From Flavobacterium aquidurense (GTDB lineage: Bacteria > Bacteroidota > Bacteroidia > Flavobacteriales > Flavobacteriaceae), in the NCBI GenBank assembly GCA_900107365.1, contig FNPS01000001.1, positions 1 through 64,000 on the forward strand: a stretch of DNA of 64,000 bases, read 5' to 3'. Under the pieces are notes generated by a model, which worked only from the letters and a program-made list of their open reading frames with translations, made no database searches and had not been told where the DNA came from. Shown piece by piece: positions 1 through 8,525 of the stretch; position 1 is the stretch's first letter, and each line of letters starts with the position of its first letter. The position numbers and the translations under genes were made by a program.

Positions 1-120
1 AATTCAGAGGTGTTAGAAATATAGAATACTTCCTTTTTAGGCTAACTAATATTTATGCTTAATTTTTGCTGCTCCTCAGATTTACGTCTTGATCCATTAT
101 TTTACAAAGAAAATAATAGG

Positions 121-158
121 ATAAAAAAAAAGAAACCCTTAACAAAAGTTAAGGGTTT
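121..158 (-). terminator. Rho-independent terminator of tRNA-Ser
   Basis: An 11-bp perfect stem (AAACCCTTAAC / GTTAAGGGTTT, loop AAAA, 133-158) is followed on the minus strand by a run of T (plus-strand A run at 122-131). It sits directly downstream of the tRNA. Confidence 0.85.
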
Positions 159-167
159 CAAGTTCAG

Positions 168-252
168 CGGAGAAAGAGGGATTCGAACCCCCGGACCTGT
201 TACAGTCAACAGTTTTCAAGACTGCCGCATTCGACCGCTCTGCCATTTCTCC
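168..252 (-). tRNA. tRNA-Ser (anticodon TGA)
   Basis: Read on the minus strand, this 85-base segment folds as a class II tRNA. The acceptor arms GGAGAAA and TTTCTCC pair, the anticodon loop is CTTGAAA with anticodon TGA, there is a variable arm as expected for Ser, and the T-arm holds GGTTCGAATCC. The discriminator base is G and CCA is not encoded. It decodes UCN serine codons. The terminator hairpin follows immediately and a TATATTTG box lies about 33 bases upstream. Confidence 0.95.
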
Positions 253-284
253 AGTATGTCGCCATCATTTGCTGATTGCGAGTG

Positions 285-292
285 CAAATATA
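285..292 (-). promoter_or_regulatory. -7 box for tRNA-Ser
   Basis: Minus-strand TATATTTG matches the Bacteroidota -7 consensus TAnnTTTG and lies 33 bases upstream of the tRNA 5' end. No clear TTG -33 element is visible at the expected distance, so the call is tentative. Confidence 0.5.
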
Positions 293-401
293 GTGCGCTT
301 TTCCGATTATAAAAACTTTTTCATTGATTTTTTTAACTTAATTTTCAAGTGTCTAATAATCAGTATTTACTAAAAGGATATTTTTATGCTAAATAATATA
401 A

Positions 402-791
402 TTAATCTAAAATAGGCGTTGGTTTCTTGTTTTCATCGACTGCAACAAACGAAAAAGTTCCTGAAACTACGGTTTCGCGAAGTTCAGAATACATTTGTTC
501 CATGAAAATATCCACATGAATTTTGCAACTTGTTCTTCCAACGCTAATCACTTTGGCAACTAATTCTATTAAAGTTCCGGCTGGTATTGCTTTTTTAAAG
601 TCAATTTGGCCTGTAGAAATCGTTACCACTTTCTTTCGGCTGAATCTGGTAGCGCAAATAAAAGCAACTTCATCCATAAGATGAAGTGCAGTTCCTCCAA
701 ATAAAGTATCATAATGGTTCGTTGTACTCGGAAAAACGGCTTTGAATATATGGGTTTCTGACTTTGAAATTCTCTCTTCTAATGTCCCCAT
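402..791 (-). CDS. Acyl-CoA thioesterase, hotdog fold (YciA-like)
   Basis: This is a 129-residue single-hotdog protein expected to hydrolyse acyl-CoA thioesters in the cytosol. The N-terminal half carries the typical segment FGGTALHLMDEVAF (residues 31-44), in which Asp40 is the likely catalytic acid. It is followed by the RKKVVTISTGQIDF strand seen in YciA/BFIT-type enzymes. Length matches the family. It begins one base after the ribB stop codon (791 against 793), so the two are translationally close and it is probably the last gene of the leftward tpx-to-thioesterase run. The natural acyl chain cannot be told from sequence. Confidence 0.85.
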   Translation of the reverse strand: MGTLEERISKSETHIFKAVFPSTTNHYDTLFGGTALHLMDEVAFICATRFSRKKVVTISTGQIDFKKAIPAGTLIELVAKVISVGRTSCKIHVDIFMEQMYSELRETVVSGTFSFVAVDENKKPTPILD

Positions 792-792
792 A

Positions 793-1923
793 TTAATAAC
801 TTACGTATTCAGTAATTTCAAGACCATAGCCAATCATACCGACACGTTTTGTTTGTTCCGTGTTTGATACTAATCTAATTTTTGAAATATCGATATCATG
901 TAAAATTTGAGCGCCAATTCCGTAGTCTTTACTATCAATAATTACTTTTGGAGCTTTCATTGTACCTTCTGCTTGTAAAGATTTAAGCTCAGAGATACGG
1001 CTTAATAGGTTTACGGCCTGCATATCCTGATTGATAAAAACGACAGCACCTTTTCCGTTTTCATTAATAACTTTAAACATACCGTCTAATTGTTGTTCGG
1101 CATTGTTGGTTAAAGTTCCTAATAAATCATTATTTACCTGAGAAGAATGAATTCTGGTTAAGATTGGTTCTCCAAGATTCCATGTTCCTTTGGTTAACGC
1201 AATATGTATTTGTTTATTGGTAGTTTGCTCGTAAGCTCTTAAACGGAAAGTTCCAAAACGGGTTTCGATATCAAAATCCTCTTTTTTAACGATCAGGCTG
1301 TCGTGTTGCATTCTGTACGCAACTAAATCCTCAATTGAAACTAATTTTAAATTAAATTTCTTTGCTACTTTTATCAATTCAGGCAAACGAGACATCGTTC
1401 CGTCTTCATTTAAGATTTCGCAGATTACACCAGCCGATTTAAATCCGGCCAATCGTGCGAAGTCAATTGCAGCTTCTGTATGACCAGTTCTTCTTAAAAC
1501 ACCACCTTGTTTTGCGATCAAAGGGAAAATGTGCCCCGGGCGTGCCAAATCATGTGGTTTTGTATTGCCATCAACTAAAGCTTGTACTGTTTTAGATCGG
1601 TCTGCTGCTGAGATTCCTGTGGTAACACCATGACCTTTTAAATCTACAGAAACAGTAAAAGCGGTTTCCATATGATCTGTATTGTTGCTTACCATGGCAC
1701 GTAAATCAAGTTCTTTACAACGGCTTTCAGTAAGTGGAGTACAAATTAGTCCGCGTCCGTGAGTAGCCATAAAATTGATCATTTCCGGAGTTACTTTTTC
1801 GGCTGCTGCCAGAAAATCACCTTCATTTTCACGATCTTCATCATCGACTACAATGATTACTTTACCTTGACGAATATCTTCTATAGCTTCTTCAATGGTA
1901 TTCAGTTGTATTTTTGTTGACAT
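793..1923 (-). CDS. ribB: 3,4-dihydroxy-2-butanone 4-phosphate synthase with degenerate GTP cyclohydrolase II-like domain
   Basis: Residues 1-205 form a complete DHBP synthase (RibB) domain with the acidic metal/substrate motif DDEDRENEGDF, then HGRGLICTPL and the RPGHIFPL segment. It converts ribulose 5-phosphate to the four-carbon riboflavin precursor. Residues about 215-376 align in layout with GTP cyclohydrolase II (RibA), but the zinc cysteines are absent: ECLTGD reads SQVNND, RCDCG reads TNNAE, and the RQEGRGIGL loop reads NQDMQAVNL. The C-terminal fold is retained (GAQILHD, MIGYGLEI). The cyclohydrolase activity is therefore predicted to be lost, and a separate RibA should exist elsewhere in the genome. 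The neighbour on the 5' side is the LptF/G permease, 5 bases away. Confidence 0.9.
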   Translation of the reverse strand: MSTKIQLNTIEEAIEDIRQGKVIIVVDDEDRENEGDFLAAAEKVTPEMINFMATHGRGLICTPLTESRCKELDLRAMVSNNTDHMETAFTVSVDLKGHGVTTGISAADRSKTVQALVDGNTKPHDLARPGHIFPLIAKQGGVLRRTGHTEAAIDFARLAGFKSAGVICEILNEDGTMSRLPELIKVAKKFNLKLVSIEDLVAYRMQHDSLIVKKEDFDIETRFGTFRLRAYEQTTNKQIHIALTKGTWNLGEPILTRIHSSQVNNDLLGTLTNNAEQQLDGMFKVINENGKGAVVFINQDMQAVNLLSRISELKSLQAEGTMKAPKVIIDSKDYGIGAQILHDIDISKIRLVSNTEQTKRVGMIGYGLEITEYVSY

Positions 1924-1928
1924 AATTA

Positions 1929-3380
1929 TTATTTTTTTTGAGCAGGAGTAAACCGCTCGGAAATTTTTTGAAATAGTTGTGAAATCGGAGTTGTGATTGC
2001 ATCAAAATTTATTAATCCATTATCGTTTGTAGCACGATACGTTAATAAAATGGCTAATGGAAGTAAGATAAAGGAGGACATCCAGGATCCCATAAACGGA
2101 CTCATACCGCCTTCCTGCGAAAGCCTTTTTCCAAAAGTATTGATGAAATGAAAAGTAATAAAAATTAATACTGCAAAGACAATAGGTAAGCCCAGTCCGC
2201 CCTTACGAATAATAGCACCTAAAGGCGCACCAATAAAAAACATTAAAAAGCACGCAAAGGCAATCACAAACTTCTCGTATAAAGCGCTTAAGTGTTTGTT
2301 GATGTCTCTTTGTTTGTCTTTTAATTCTTTTTGTGTAGCATCTATTGAATAAATATTGCTGCTAACGTTGCTGGTGGCCATTTTTAAAATGTCCAGCTTT
2401 TGTTTATTGTCATAAAGAGATAAAAGATCGTTAGGCAACGATTTTTTCTTTTTGTCTGTTTTGATTACAACAGGTGGTTGTTTTTTAATACCCACACGCT
2501 GATTTATATTTTCTGAAAAGGATAAAATTTCATTATCCAGATTTTTATTTAAAGAGTCTAAAGTATAGCGCAGTTCATTTACATTCAGCATACCGTTAGT
2601 ACTGCTAATTTCCTGATTGTCGTCAACTTTATTTAATTCGGATAAGTCAATATTGATGATTTGTTTCTTAAATGCTGCTTTTACAAACGGCAACTTAGCA
2701 CGATCCTCATATTTTTTTGGCGTGACATCCTGATAATAGTAACCGTCATTTAAAACTAATTTTAAGATGCTCGATTTCTCGTTACTGATAAGTTTACCAT
2801 TTTTAGCTTTAATAACGGTTTTGTTTTCTCCAACGTTATTTGCTTTTTCATGAATCGTAACGCCGGTTAGGATGTTACCGTTTTCGCCTGACTTTTTGTT
2901 TACTTTAATGTTATAAGTTCCAACATCGTTGAACTGGCCTTCGGCAATCGCCATGGCAGGTTTGGCCTGAGCAATGTTTTTTCGGAAGTTAACAAACTTA
3001 TATTCTGCGTACGGAATAACATTGTTGGCAAACCAAAAGGCCACAATACTCAGCACAAAGATAAAGACGATTAAAACACGCATCGCTCTTTGAAGTGATA
3101 TTCCTGAAGATTTCATAGCTGCGAATTCATAATTCTCAGCCAGGTTTCCGAAAGTCATAATAGAAGCCAATAAAACCGATAATGGCAGTACCAGCGGAAT
3201 AATTCTCGGCATGGAGAAAAGAAGGAATTTTACAACCAATATCAAATCAAGATCTTTACCTGCTAGTTCAGAGATAAAAAGCCATACGGTTTGAAGTATG
3301 AATATAAAAAAAAGGATTACGAATACCGTAGTAAACGTAATCAGAAATGTTTTTAGTAAGTATTTGTCTAAAATTTTCAA
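1929..3380 (-). CDS. LptF/LptG family permease (YjgP/YjgQ)
   Basis: This 483-residue inner-membrane protein has the LptF/G topology: N-terminal helices (residues about 10-120, starting KILDKYLLKTFLITF), a long periplasmic beta-jellyroll region (about 125-365), and C-terminal helices (about 370-465). LptF and LptG form the transmembrane part of the LptB2FG ABC exporter that extracts lipopolysaccharide. Only one of the pair is present here, and Bacteroidota often encode the two apart, so F versus G is not decided. The periplasmic part is longer than in E. coli and contains a lysine-rich charged stretch. It lies 8 bases after lolA, so this short run carries two envelope-export functions. Confidence 0.87.
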   Translation of the reverse strand: MKILDKYLLKTFLITFTTVFVILFFIFILQTVWLFISELAGKDLDLILVVKFLLFSMPRIIPLVLPLSVLLASIMTFGNLAENYEFAAMKSSGISLQRAMRVLIVFIFVLSIVAFWFANNVIPYAEYKFVNFRKNIAQAKPAMAIAEGQFNDVGTYNIKVNKKSGENGNILTGVTIHEKANNVGENKTVIKAKNGKLISNEKSSILKLVLNDGYYYQDVTPKKYEDRAKLPFVKAAFKKQIINIDLSELNKVDDNQEISSTNGMLNVNELRYTLDSLNKNLDNEILSFSENINQRVGIKKQPPVVIKTDKKKKSLPNDLLSLYDNKQKLDILKMATSNVSSNIYSIDATQKELKDKQRDINKHLSALYEKFVIAFACFLMFFIGAPLGAIIRKGGLGLPIVFAVLIFITFHFINTFGKRLSQEGGMSPFMGSWMSSFILLPLAILLTYRATNDNGLINFDAITTPISQLFQKISERFTPAQKK

Positions 3381-3387
3381 CCTTGGT

Positions 3388-4035
3388 TTAATCTAATTTG
3401 TTGATGTAGTATTTTGGATATTTGCTCGCTACAAAGGTAAATTGATTTTTTGATAAAGGCTGATTGGTTTTAAAAGAATTAACGGTTAAAGTGGTTTTTG
3501 TTCCATTTTTTCCTGTTTCAATCAAATTATAGATGTGTTTTGTTTGTACGTCAATTCCTAAAAGAATCTCTTTTCTTTGATCCTTAGTGTTTGTTGGCGC
3601 TAATTTGATGTATTGAATTTTTCTTCCTTTAATATTTTGAACGATGTCCATGTTGTATTTGTAGCCGGAATTGAAAAAAGTCAACATTTTTGAAGGCGTA
3701 ATAGCATTGTCATCTTTCTCGTTAACTTTTGAGATAGTAACTTCTTCGTCTTCAGGGTTTATTGTATAGGTTTTTTGTCCGTCAAATATCTTAGTGACAC
3801 CCATAAAATTCAATACATATTGATTGCCTTTCATGATCACATTTCCTTTGCTGTCCTGGTTGATGTTTTCTTTAACGTTGTTTAAAGAGTATTTAAAATC
3901 AATAGAAATATTATCGTAGCTTTTTATTTTTGCTGTTACCTCGTTCAATAAATCTTTGGCTTTTTTATCCTGTGCCTGAATAGAAGTAAAGCTCAAAAGC
4001 AATAAAATTGCCATTTGAAAAAACTTTTTAGTCAT
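3388..4035 (-). CDS. lolA: Outer-membrane lipoprotein carrier LolA
   Basis: This is a periplasmic chaperone of 215 residues that ferries lipoproteins to the outer membrane. I chose the ATG at 4035 because it gives a normal Sec signal peptide (MTKKFFQMAILLLLSF, cleavage after IQAQ). The reading frame is open further upstream, with other ATGs at 4080 and 4125. The mature protein shows the LolA pattern: an amphipathic N-terminal helix (LLNEVTAKIKSYDNISIDF), beta-strands with KGNVIMKGNQYVL, and a C-terminal QFTFVASKYPKY strand. LolA directly after ftsK is a common flavobacterial arrangement. Confidence 0.88.
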   Translation of the reverse strand: MTKKFFQMAILLLLSFTSIQAQDKKAKDLLNEVTAKIKSYDNISIDFKYSLNNVKENINQDSKGNVIMKGNQYVLNFMGVTKIFDGQKTYTINPEDEEVTISKVNEKDDNAITPSKMLTFFNSGYKYNMDIVQNIKGRKIQYIKLAPTNTKDQRKEILLGIDVQTKHIYNLIETGKNGTKTTLTVNSFKTNQPLSKNQFTFVASKYPKYYINKLD

Positions 4036-4087
4036 GTTAGAGATAGAATTGTTTGTGATTTCCTGAATTTTCGTTTTCATGATGGGA

Positions 4088-6541
4088 TTAATTTTGTTCA
4101 TTGTTAAAAAATTGATCAAGAGCACTTAAGTCAGAAATGTTTACACTTCGCGCTTTACTGCCTTCAAACGGACCAACAATTCCAGCTGCTTCCAGCTGAT
4201 CGATCAAACGACCGGCTCTGTTGTAACCCAATTTTAATTTTCTTTGCAATAACGAAGCGGAACCTTGTTGTGCATTGACAATAATCTCTGCCGCTTCTCT
4301 AAATAAAGTATCTCTTTCGGAAATATCCATATCAAGATTGATGCCAGTTTCCTCTCCAACAAACTCGGGAAGCAAATAAGCCGTGGCATATGCTTTTTGT
4401 GAGCCAATAAAATCTGTAATTTTTTCAACCTCAGGAGTGTCGATGAAGGCACACTGAACACGAACAACATCGTTTCCGTTTGTGTACAATAAATCTCCAC
4501 GACCAATTAACTGATCGGCTCCTTGTGTATCTAAAATCGTTCTGGAGTCAATTTTTGAGGTTACCCTAAAAGCAATTCTCGCAGGGAAATTCGCTTTAAT
4601 CAAACCTGTAATTACGTTTACAGATGGTCTCTGAGTCGCAATAATCAAGTGAATACCAATAGCACGCGCCAACTGTGCTAAACGCGCAATCGGGATTTCA
4701 ACTTCTTTTCCGGCCGTCATAATCAAATCGGCGAACTCATCGACAACCAGGATAATGTATGGTAAAAAGCGGTGGCCGGCTTCCGGATTTAATTTTCTGG
4801 CTTTAAATTTATCATTGTATTCTTTAATATTACGGACCATCGCATCCTTTAATAAGGAATAACGATTATCCATTTCAACGCAAAGTGAGTTTAATGTGTT
4901 GACTACTTTGGCATTGTCTGTAATAATGGCATCTTCAGTATCAGGAAGTTTGGCTAAATAATGTCTTTCAATTTTATTGAAAAGTGTAAGTTCCACTTTT
5001 TTCGGGTCAACCAGAACAAATTTCACTTCGGCTGGATGTTTTTTGTATAAAAGAGAAGTCAAAACCGCATTCAATCCAACTGATTTTCCTTGTCCTGTAG
5101 CTCCTGCCATCAATAAGTGAGGCATTTTGGCTAAATCGACAACGAAAGTTTCATTGGAAATGGTTTTACCCAAAGCAATTGGTAACTCCATTTCAGCTTC
5201 CTGAAATTTAGCTGATCCAATAACGCTTTTCATCGAAACCATAGTTGGGTTCTTGTTCGGAACCTCGATACCAATTGTTCCTTTTCCAGGAATTGGCGCA
5301 ATAATACGAATTCCTAAAGCAGATAATGACAACGCAATATCGTCTTCTAAACTCTTAATTTTAGAAATTCTGATTCCCGCTTCCGGCACAATTTCGTATA
5401 AAGTTACCGATGGACCAACGGTTGCTTTAATCTGTGCAATTTCAATTTTGTAGTTACGAAGAGTGTCTACAATTTTGTTTTTATTTTCTTCTAATTCTTC
5501 CTGATTGATTGTAATTCCGCCCGTCGAATATTCTTTTAATAAATCGATAGTAGGGAATTTATAATTAGATAGATCTAAAGTCGGATCAAATAAACCGAAA
5601 TCAGCAACCAGGCGAGAAGCCAGATTTTCTTCGATGATATCTTCCTCTTCCGGTTTTTCAACAACAAATTCTTCGGTGTGCACCGGAGCTGTTACAGTAA
5701 CCGGATTAACATTCATTTGAACGGGTTTTAAAACCGGGTTCAAATCAATTTCTGATGAATTTGAAATGGTTGGTTTTAAAGCCTCTTTGTTAATTTCGAA
5801 TTGAGTGTCTTCAGTTTTTAAATGAATATTGTCTAATTCCGGATCTTCTTCTTCAATAGCAAATTCTTCTAAATTGTAAGCACTTTCAGGCTGTTGTGGG
5901 GTTTTTAAGGTATTCAATTCCGATTTAAACTCCTTTTTAGTGGAATCAAAATAAGATTGAATTTTCTCCGGAGATAATTTTATTTTGAAAATTAGATACA
6001 CAATTAATCCAAAAAGCAAGGCTAATAAAGTTCCTGTTTTTCCAATGTAATCCTGTGAAAATAAATTTAATTCATACCCAATAGTTCCACCTAATTCAGG
6101 TGCAGAAGTGGCGAAAAATCCAAATAAGACAGAAACAATAATAATGGCAAATAAATCCCAGAACCAAATACTTTTTAGTCTTTTGGTTGACATTTCTAAA
6201 GCCAGAAATAATCCGGTTAAGAAAAATAAACGCACTAATATAAAAGAAGCAAGACCAAAACCTCTGTATACAAGCAGATCAGCAAGATAAGCTCCGAATT
6301 TTCCGAGCCAGTTTTGCACTTCTTCAGAGCGATCGCCAAGATGACTTACTGCGCTTTGATCTGTTTGCCATTGTCCGTTGACATAAAATGAAATAAATGC
6401 AACTAATAATGCAATAGAAAAGAGTACCAAAAGACAACCTAAAACAAATTTTTGTTGTTTGGTTATCTTCCAAGATCTTTTACTCTCGGTGTTTGGTTCG
6501 TTTTTTTTATTTACAGTTTCTTTTTTGGTTGTTTTTGCCAT
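4088..6541 (-). CDS. ftsK: DNA translocase FtsK/SpoIIIE
   Basis: This 817-residue septal DNA pump clears chromosome dimers and the terminus region at division. It shows four N-terminal membrane helices (residues about 30-190), an acidic linker (about 200-330), and the motor domain with Walker A GATGQGKS near residue 480 and Walker B ILVVDEFADLI near 595. A C-terminal winged-helix gamma domain (about 750-810, LLQRKLKLGYNRAGRLIDQL) would read KOPS-like sequences. The linker is short compared with E. coli FtsK. It starts 15 bases after dgkA and is followed by lolA, consistent with one transcript. Confidence 0.97.
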   Translation of the reverse strand: MAKTTKKETVNKKNEPNTESKRSWKITKQQKFVLGCLLVLFSIALLVAFISFYVNGQWQTDQSAVSHLGDRSEEVQNWLGKFGAYLADLLVYRGFGLASFILVRLFFLTGLFLALEMSTKRLKSIWFWDLFAIIIVSVLFGFFATSAPELGGTIGYELNLFSQDYIGKTGTLLALLFGLIVYLIFKIKLSPEKIQSYFDSTKKEFKSELNTLKTPQQPESAYNLEEFAIEEEDPELDNIHLKTEDTQFEINKEALKPTISNSSEIDLNPVLKPVQMNVNPVTVTAPVHTEEFVVEKPEEEDIIEENLASRLVADFGLFDPTLDLSNYKFPTIDLLKEYSTGGITINQEELEENKNKIVDTLRNYKIEIAQIKATVGPSVTLYEIVPEAGIRISKIKSLEDDIALSLSALGIRIIAPIPGKGTIGIEVPNKNPTMVSMKSVIGSAKFQEAEMELPIALGKTISNETFVVDLAKMPHLLMAGATGQGKSVGLNAVLTSLLYKKHPAEVKFVLVDPKKVELTLFNKIERHYLAKLPDTEDAIITDNAKVVNTLNSLCVEMDNRYSLLKDAMVRNIKEYNDKFKARKLNPEAGHRFLPYIILVVDEFADLIMTAGKEVEIPIARLAQLARAIGIHLIIATQRPSVNVITGLIKANFPARIAFRVTSKIDSRTILDTQGADQLIGRGDLLYTNGNDVVRVQCAFIDTPEVEKITDFIGSQKAYATAYLLPEFVGEETGINLDMDISERDTLFREAAEIIVNAQQGSASLLQRKLKLGYNRAGRLIDQLEAAGIVGPFEGSKARSVNISDLSALDQFFNNEQN

Positions 6542-6556
6542 TCTTGCGTTCCTTGC

Positions 6557-6931
6557 CTATATAAATTTGGGTAAATAAATAATCAAGCCTATTGCTATAG
6601 CTGTCATTGCAGCAAAAAATACCGCTCCAGCCGCAATATCTTTAATAAATCCGATTCGTTTGCTGTAATCAGGATGAATAAAATCGGCGATTTTTTCAAC
6701 TGCCGTATTCAAGCCTTCGACAGCTAAAACTAAACCGATTGCCAATGTCTGACAAAGCCATTCGGTTTGTGTAATATGAAAGTAAAATCCAGCAATAGTC
6801 ATTAGGATTCCCAATGAAAATTGAACCATAATGCTATGCTCTGTTTTTATAAGTTTTACAGCTCCGTTAAAAGCATAGGTCATGCTTTTTAACCGACCTG
6901 TAACAAAGGTATTGTCTTTTTCGAATGCCAT
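6557..6931 (-). CDS. dgkA: Diacylglycerol kinase / undecaprenol kinase, DgkA family
   Basis: This small integral membrane kinase of 124 residues has three predicted helices. The signature EGLNTAVEKIADF (residues 72-84) carries the catalytic and metal-binding acidic residues of the DgkA family, and the surface helix includes RLKSMTYAFNGAV. It phosphorylates diacylglycerol or undecaprenol, recycling membrane lipid carriers. Whether the substrate is diacylglycerol (proteobacterial type) or undecaprenol (Gram-positive type) cannot be read directly. Spacing is 10 bases to tpx and 15 bases to ftsK. Confidence 0.93.
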   Translation of the reverse strand: MAFEKDNTFVTGRLKSMTYAFNGAVKLIKTEHSIMVQFSLGILMTIAGFYFHITQTEWLCQTLAIGLVLAVEGLNTAVEKIADFIHPDYSKRIGFIKDIAAGAVFFAAMTAIAIGLIIYLPKFI

Positions 6932-6941
6932 TTAATGGATA

Positions 6942-7439
6942 TTATAGTGCTGCTAAAGCTGCTTCGTAATTTGGTTCGTTTGCAATTTCTGCAACTTGTT
7001 CTGTATGTAAAACTTTACCGTCAGCATCAACCACAATGATTGCTCTTGAGTGTAAACCTGCTAATGGTCCGTCAACAATTTCTAAACCGTTTGTTTTACC
7101 AAAATCTCCAGCCTGAAAATCAGATAAGTTTACTACATTTTCTAAACCTTCAGCACCACAAAAACGTTTTTGAGCAAATGGCAAATCTCTAGAAATACAA
7201 AGTACAGTTGTGTTTTCTAAGTTACTTGCACTTTCGTTGAATTTTCTAACAGAAGTTGCACAAGTTCCTGTATCAATACTTGGAAAAATATTTAAAACTA
7301 ATTTTTTACCAGCAAAATTACTTAATGAAGCAACTGATAAATCGTTTTGTACTAATTTGAAATCAGCTAGTTGTGATCCAACTGTTGGTAATTCTCCTGA
7401 AGTATGAATAGGATTTCCTCCTAATGTTATTGAAGCCAT
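6942..7439 (-). CDS. tpx: Thiol peroxidase Tpx (atypical 2-Cys peroxiredoxin)
   Basis: This 165-residue peroxidase has peroxidatic Cys60 in [10 protein letters not shown] and resolving Cys94 in [11 protein letters not shown], the exact Tpx arrangement. The N-terminal [17 protein letters not shown] segment is also typical. It reduces hydrogen and organic peroxides in the cytoplasm using thioredoxin. It is the first gene of the leftward run with dgkA and ftsK, and a TACTTTTG -7-like box sits 26 bases upstream of the ATG. Confidence 0.96.
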   Translation of the reverse strand: MASITLGGNPIHTSGELPTVGSQLADFKLVQNDLSVASLSNFAGKKLVLNIFPSIDTGTCATSVRKFNESASNLENTTVLCISRDLPFAQKRFCGAEGLENVVNLSDFQAGDFGKTNGLEIVDGPLAGLHSRAIIVVDADGKVLHTEQVAEIANEPNYEAALAAL

Positions 7440-7464
7440 GATATTTGTTTAAATTAATGAGGTT

Positions 7465-7472
7465 CAAAAGTA
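7465..7472 (-). promoter_or_regulatory. -7 box upstream of tpx operon
   Basis: Minus-strand TACTTTTG matches TAnnTTTG, and the ATG of tpx follows 25 bases later. No TTG -33 element is seen 17-23 bases further up, so the promoter is only partly supported. It would serve the run from tpx to the thioesterase gene. Confidence 0.45.
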
Positions 7473-7585
7473 AGGATTAATATTTGAATCTAAAAGTATT
7501 TGTTGTGGGTTGTGAGCACAATTAGGCGAGTTTTAAGACTAACGGAGAAATCGGGATTTTATGATATAAACGTGTTGATTTGTCA

Positions 7586-7677
7586 ATTGCGAGGAACGAA
7601 GCAATCTCGTGTAGTATATCTATTTCAAGGCTTTTAAAGTTTTATTTTGATCGTGTGGTTGCTTCGTTCCTCGCAAT
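7586..7677. repeat. Inverted repeat, GAGGAACGAAGC type
   Basis: Perfect 19-bp arms (ATTGCGAGGAACGAAGCAA and its complement) flank a 54-base spacer. A degraded relative with a GCTTCGCC/CGTTCCTCG core follows at 7732-7775. A related element with GTTCCTCGG in one arm occurs at 25869-25968. This is probably a small non-autonomous palindromic element. Confidence 0.8.
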
Positions 7678-7790
7678 GACTTTGCGTGTGTTTATTTTTG
7701 TCAAATTACCGTGGGAAGCTACTTGCCGGGATTGCTTCGCCAGTTCACCATCGTTCGTGTCCTCGTTCCTCGTTACGACATACTTCGTGG

Positions 7791-7865
7791 TTCTTTATTC
7801 TTTGTTCTTTATTCTTTGCTCTTTATTCTTTATTCTTTGCTCTTTATTCTTTATTCTTTATTCTT
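7791..7865. repeat. Heptamer microsatellite TTTATTC/TTTGYTC
   Basis: About ten tandem copies of a 7-base unit (TTCTTTA with TTCTTTG variants) run from 7791 to 7865. A second 7-base microsatellite with a different unit is found near 45.4 kb. Confidence 0.9.
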
Positions 7866-7931
7866 GCCTCTATTTTCTCTTTTTCCCGCGAGAGGGATAG
7901 GAGCAAACTACCGAAGTAGTGCGGATAGCCC

Positions 7932-7996
7932 GACAGCATCCCGATGAGAGGGCGTATATGCTCAAAGTTAATTTGCCCTCTTATCGGGATGCTGTC
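7932..7996. repeat. 22-bp inverted repeat (GACAGCATCCCGAT arms)
   Basis: Arms 7932-7953 and 7975-7996 pair over 22 positions with one wobble mismatch and a 21-base loop. It is likely another small palindromic repeat; no T-run suggests termination. Confidence 0.75.
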
Positions 7997-8110
7997 TCGC
8001 CCAAACTATTTTAGATTTTAGAGTGGAGATTTTAGATTAATTTATGAAATGACAAGATTGAGTTGATAACTGAATAGTTAAAACTGAAAACGGAGACTGT
8101 GACTGAAAAC

Positions 8111-8145
8111 TAAAAAAAAAAGCGTCTCTTATCCAGAAACGCTTC
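8111..8145 (-). terminator. Probable terminator after the 85-residue gene
   Basis: A hairpin AAGCGT...ACGCTT is followed on the minus strand by a T-run (plus-strand A-run 8113-8120). The stem is short, six pairs plus partial extension, so confidence is moderate. It lies 40 bases past the stop of the leftward gene at 8185. Confidence 0.6.
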
Positions 8146-8184
8146 TTCAGTCATGTTTTTTGTTTTTTCTTTGAAAGAGGCCGA

Positions 8185-8442
8185 CTATTTGTCGATAGAA
8201 CCTAAAACACGTTTCATGAACGCATTTAAAGCTTCTTTTTTATCTGTGCCCTGAACTACCATTTTGTGTACTTCAAGCGCACCATACATGTTGGAAATCA
8301 ATTCGCCAATTACATCTAATTCTTCATCTTTTAGAGACGGAATTTCAGTCATCGCTTCCAGAACTTCAATCGTTTCAATGATATAATCCTGATCGTTTTC
8401 TTCGATAAATTGGGTCAATTGCTTTATTACGGGTAATTTCAT
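8185..8442 (-). CDS. Small conserved helical protein (DUF6952-like)
   Basis: This acidic, all-helical protein of 85 residues has no cysteine and no signal peptide (KLPVIKQLTQFIEENDQDY, then two helices rich in Glu and Leu). I believe it belongs to the small flavobacterial DUF6952 group, but this rests on memory of such proteins, not a search. It lies 83 bases downstream of the thioredoxin gene and is probably co-transcribed with it, which suggests a redox-linked or housekeeping role; no function is assigned. Confidence 0.7.
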   Translation of the reverse strand: MKLPVIKQLTQFIEENDQDYIIETIEVLEAMTEIPSLKDEELDVIGELISNMYGALEVHKMVVQGTDKKEALNAFMKRVLGSIDK

Positions 8443-8525
8443 TTTATTGATTGTTAGATTGTTGGATGATTGGATTTTTAGATAAAGATTCGAAAAATCT
8501 AACAGTCTAAAAATCTAAAATCTAT

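Larger units (their letters stand above)
7440..8184. other. Repeat-rich intergenic region without genes
   Basis: These 745 bases hold no convincing gene; the apparent open frames across 7580-7947 arise from the low-complexity heptamer tract. The region contains a 19-bp inverted repeat (7586-7604 / 7659-7677), a heptamer microsatellite (7791-7865), a second inverted repeat (7932-7953 / 7975-7996) and a terminator (8111-8145), each listed separately. Confidence 0.8.

Noticed and set aside
166-252. tRNA-Ser as an integration site for a mobile element
   Set aside because: No integrase gene or duplicated tRNA 3' end was seen within the window next to it.
4036-4125. Longer LolA starts at 4080 and 4125
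   Set aside because: They put 15-30 polar residues before the signal peptide; 4125 also lies inside ftsK. The 4080 start cannot be fully excluded.
7580-7947. Overlapping open frames giving FFILCSLFFILY-like hydrophobic peptides
   Set aside because: They arise in all three frames from the heptamer microsatellite and inverted repeats and have no start signals or protein-like composition.
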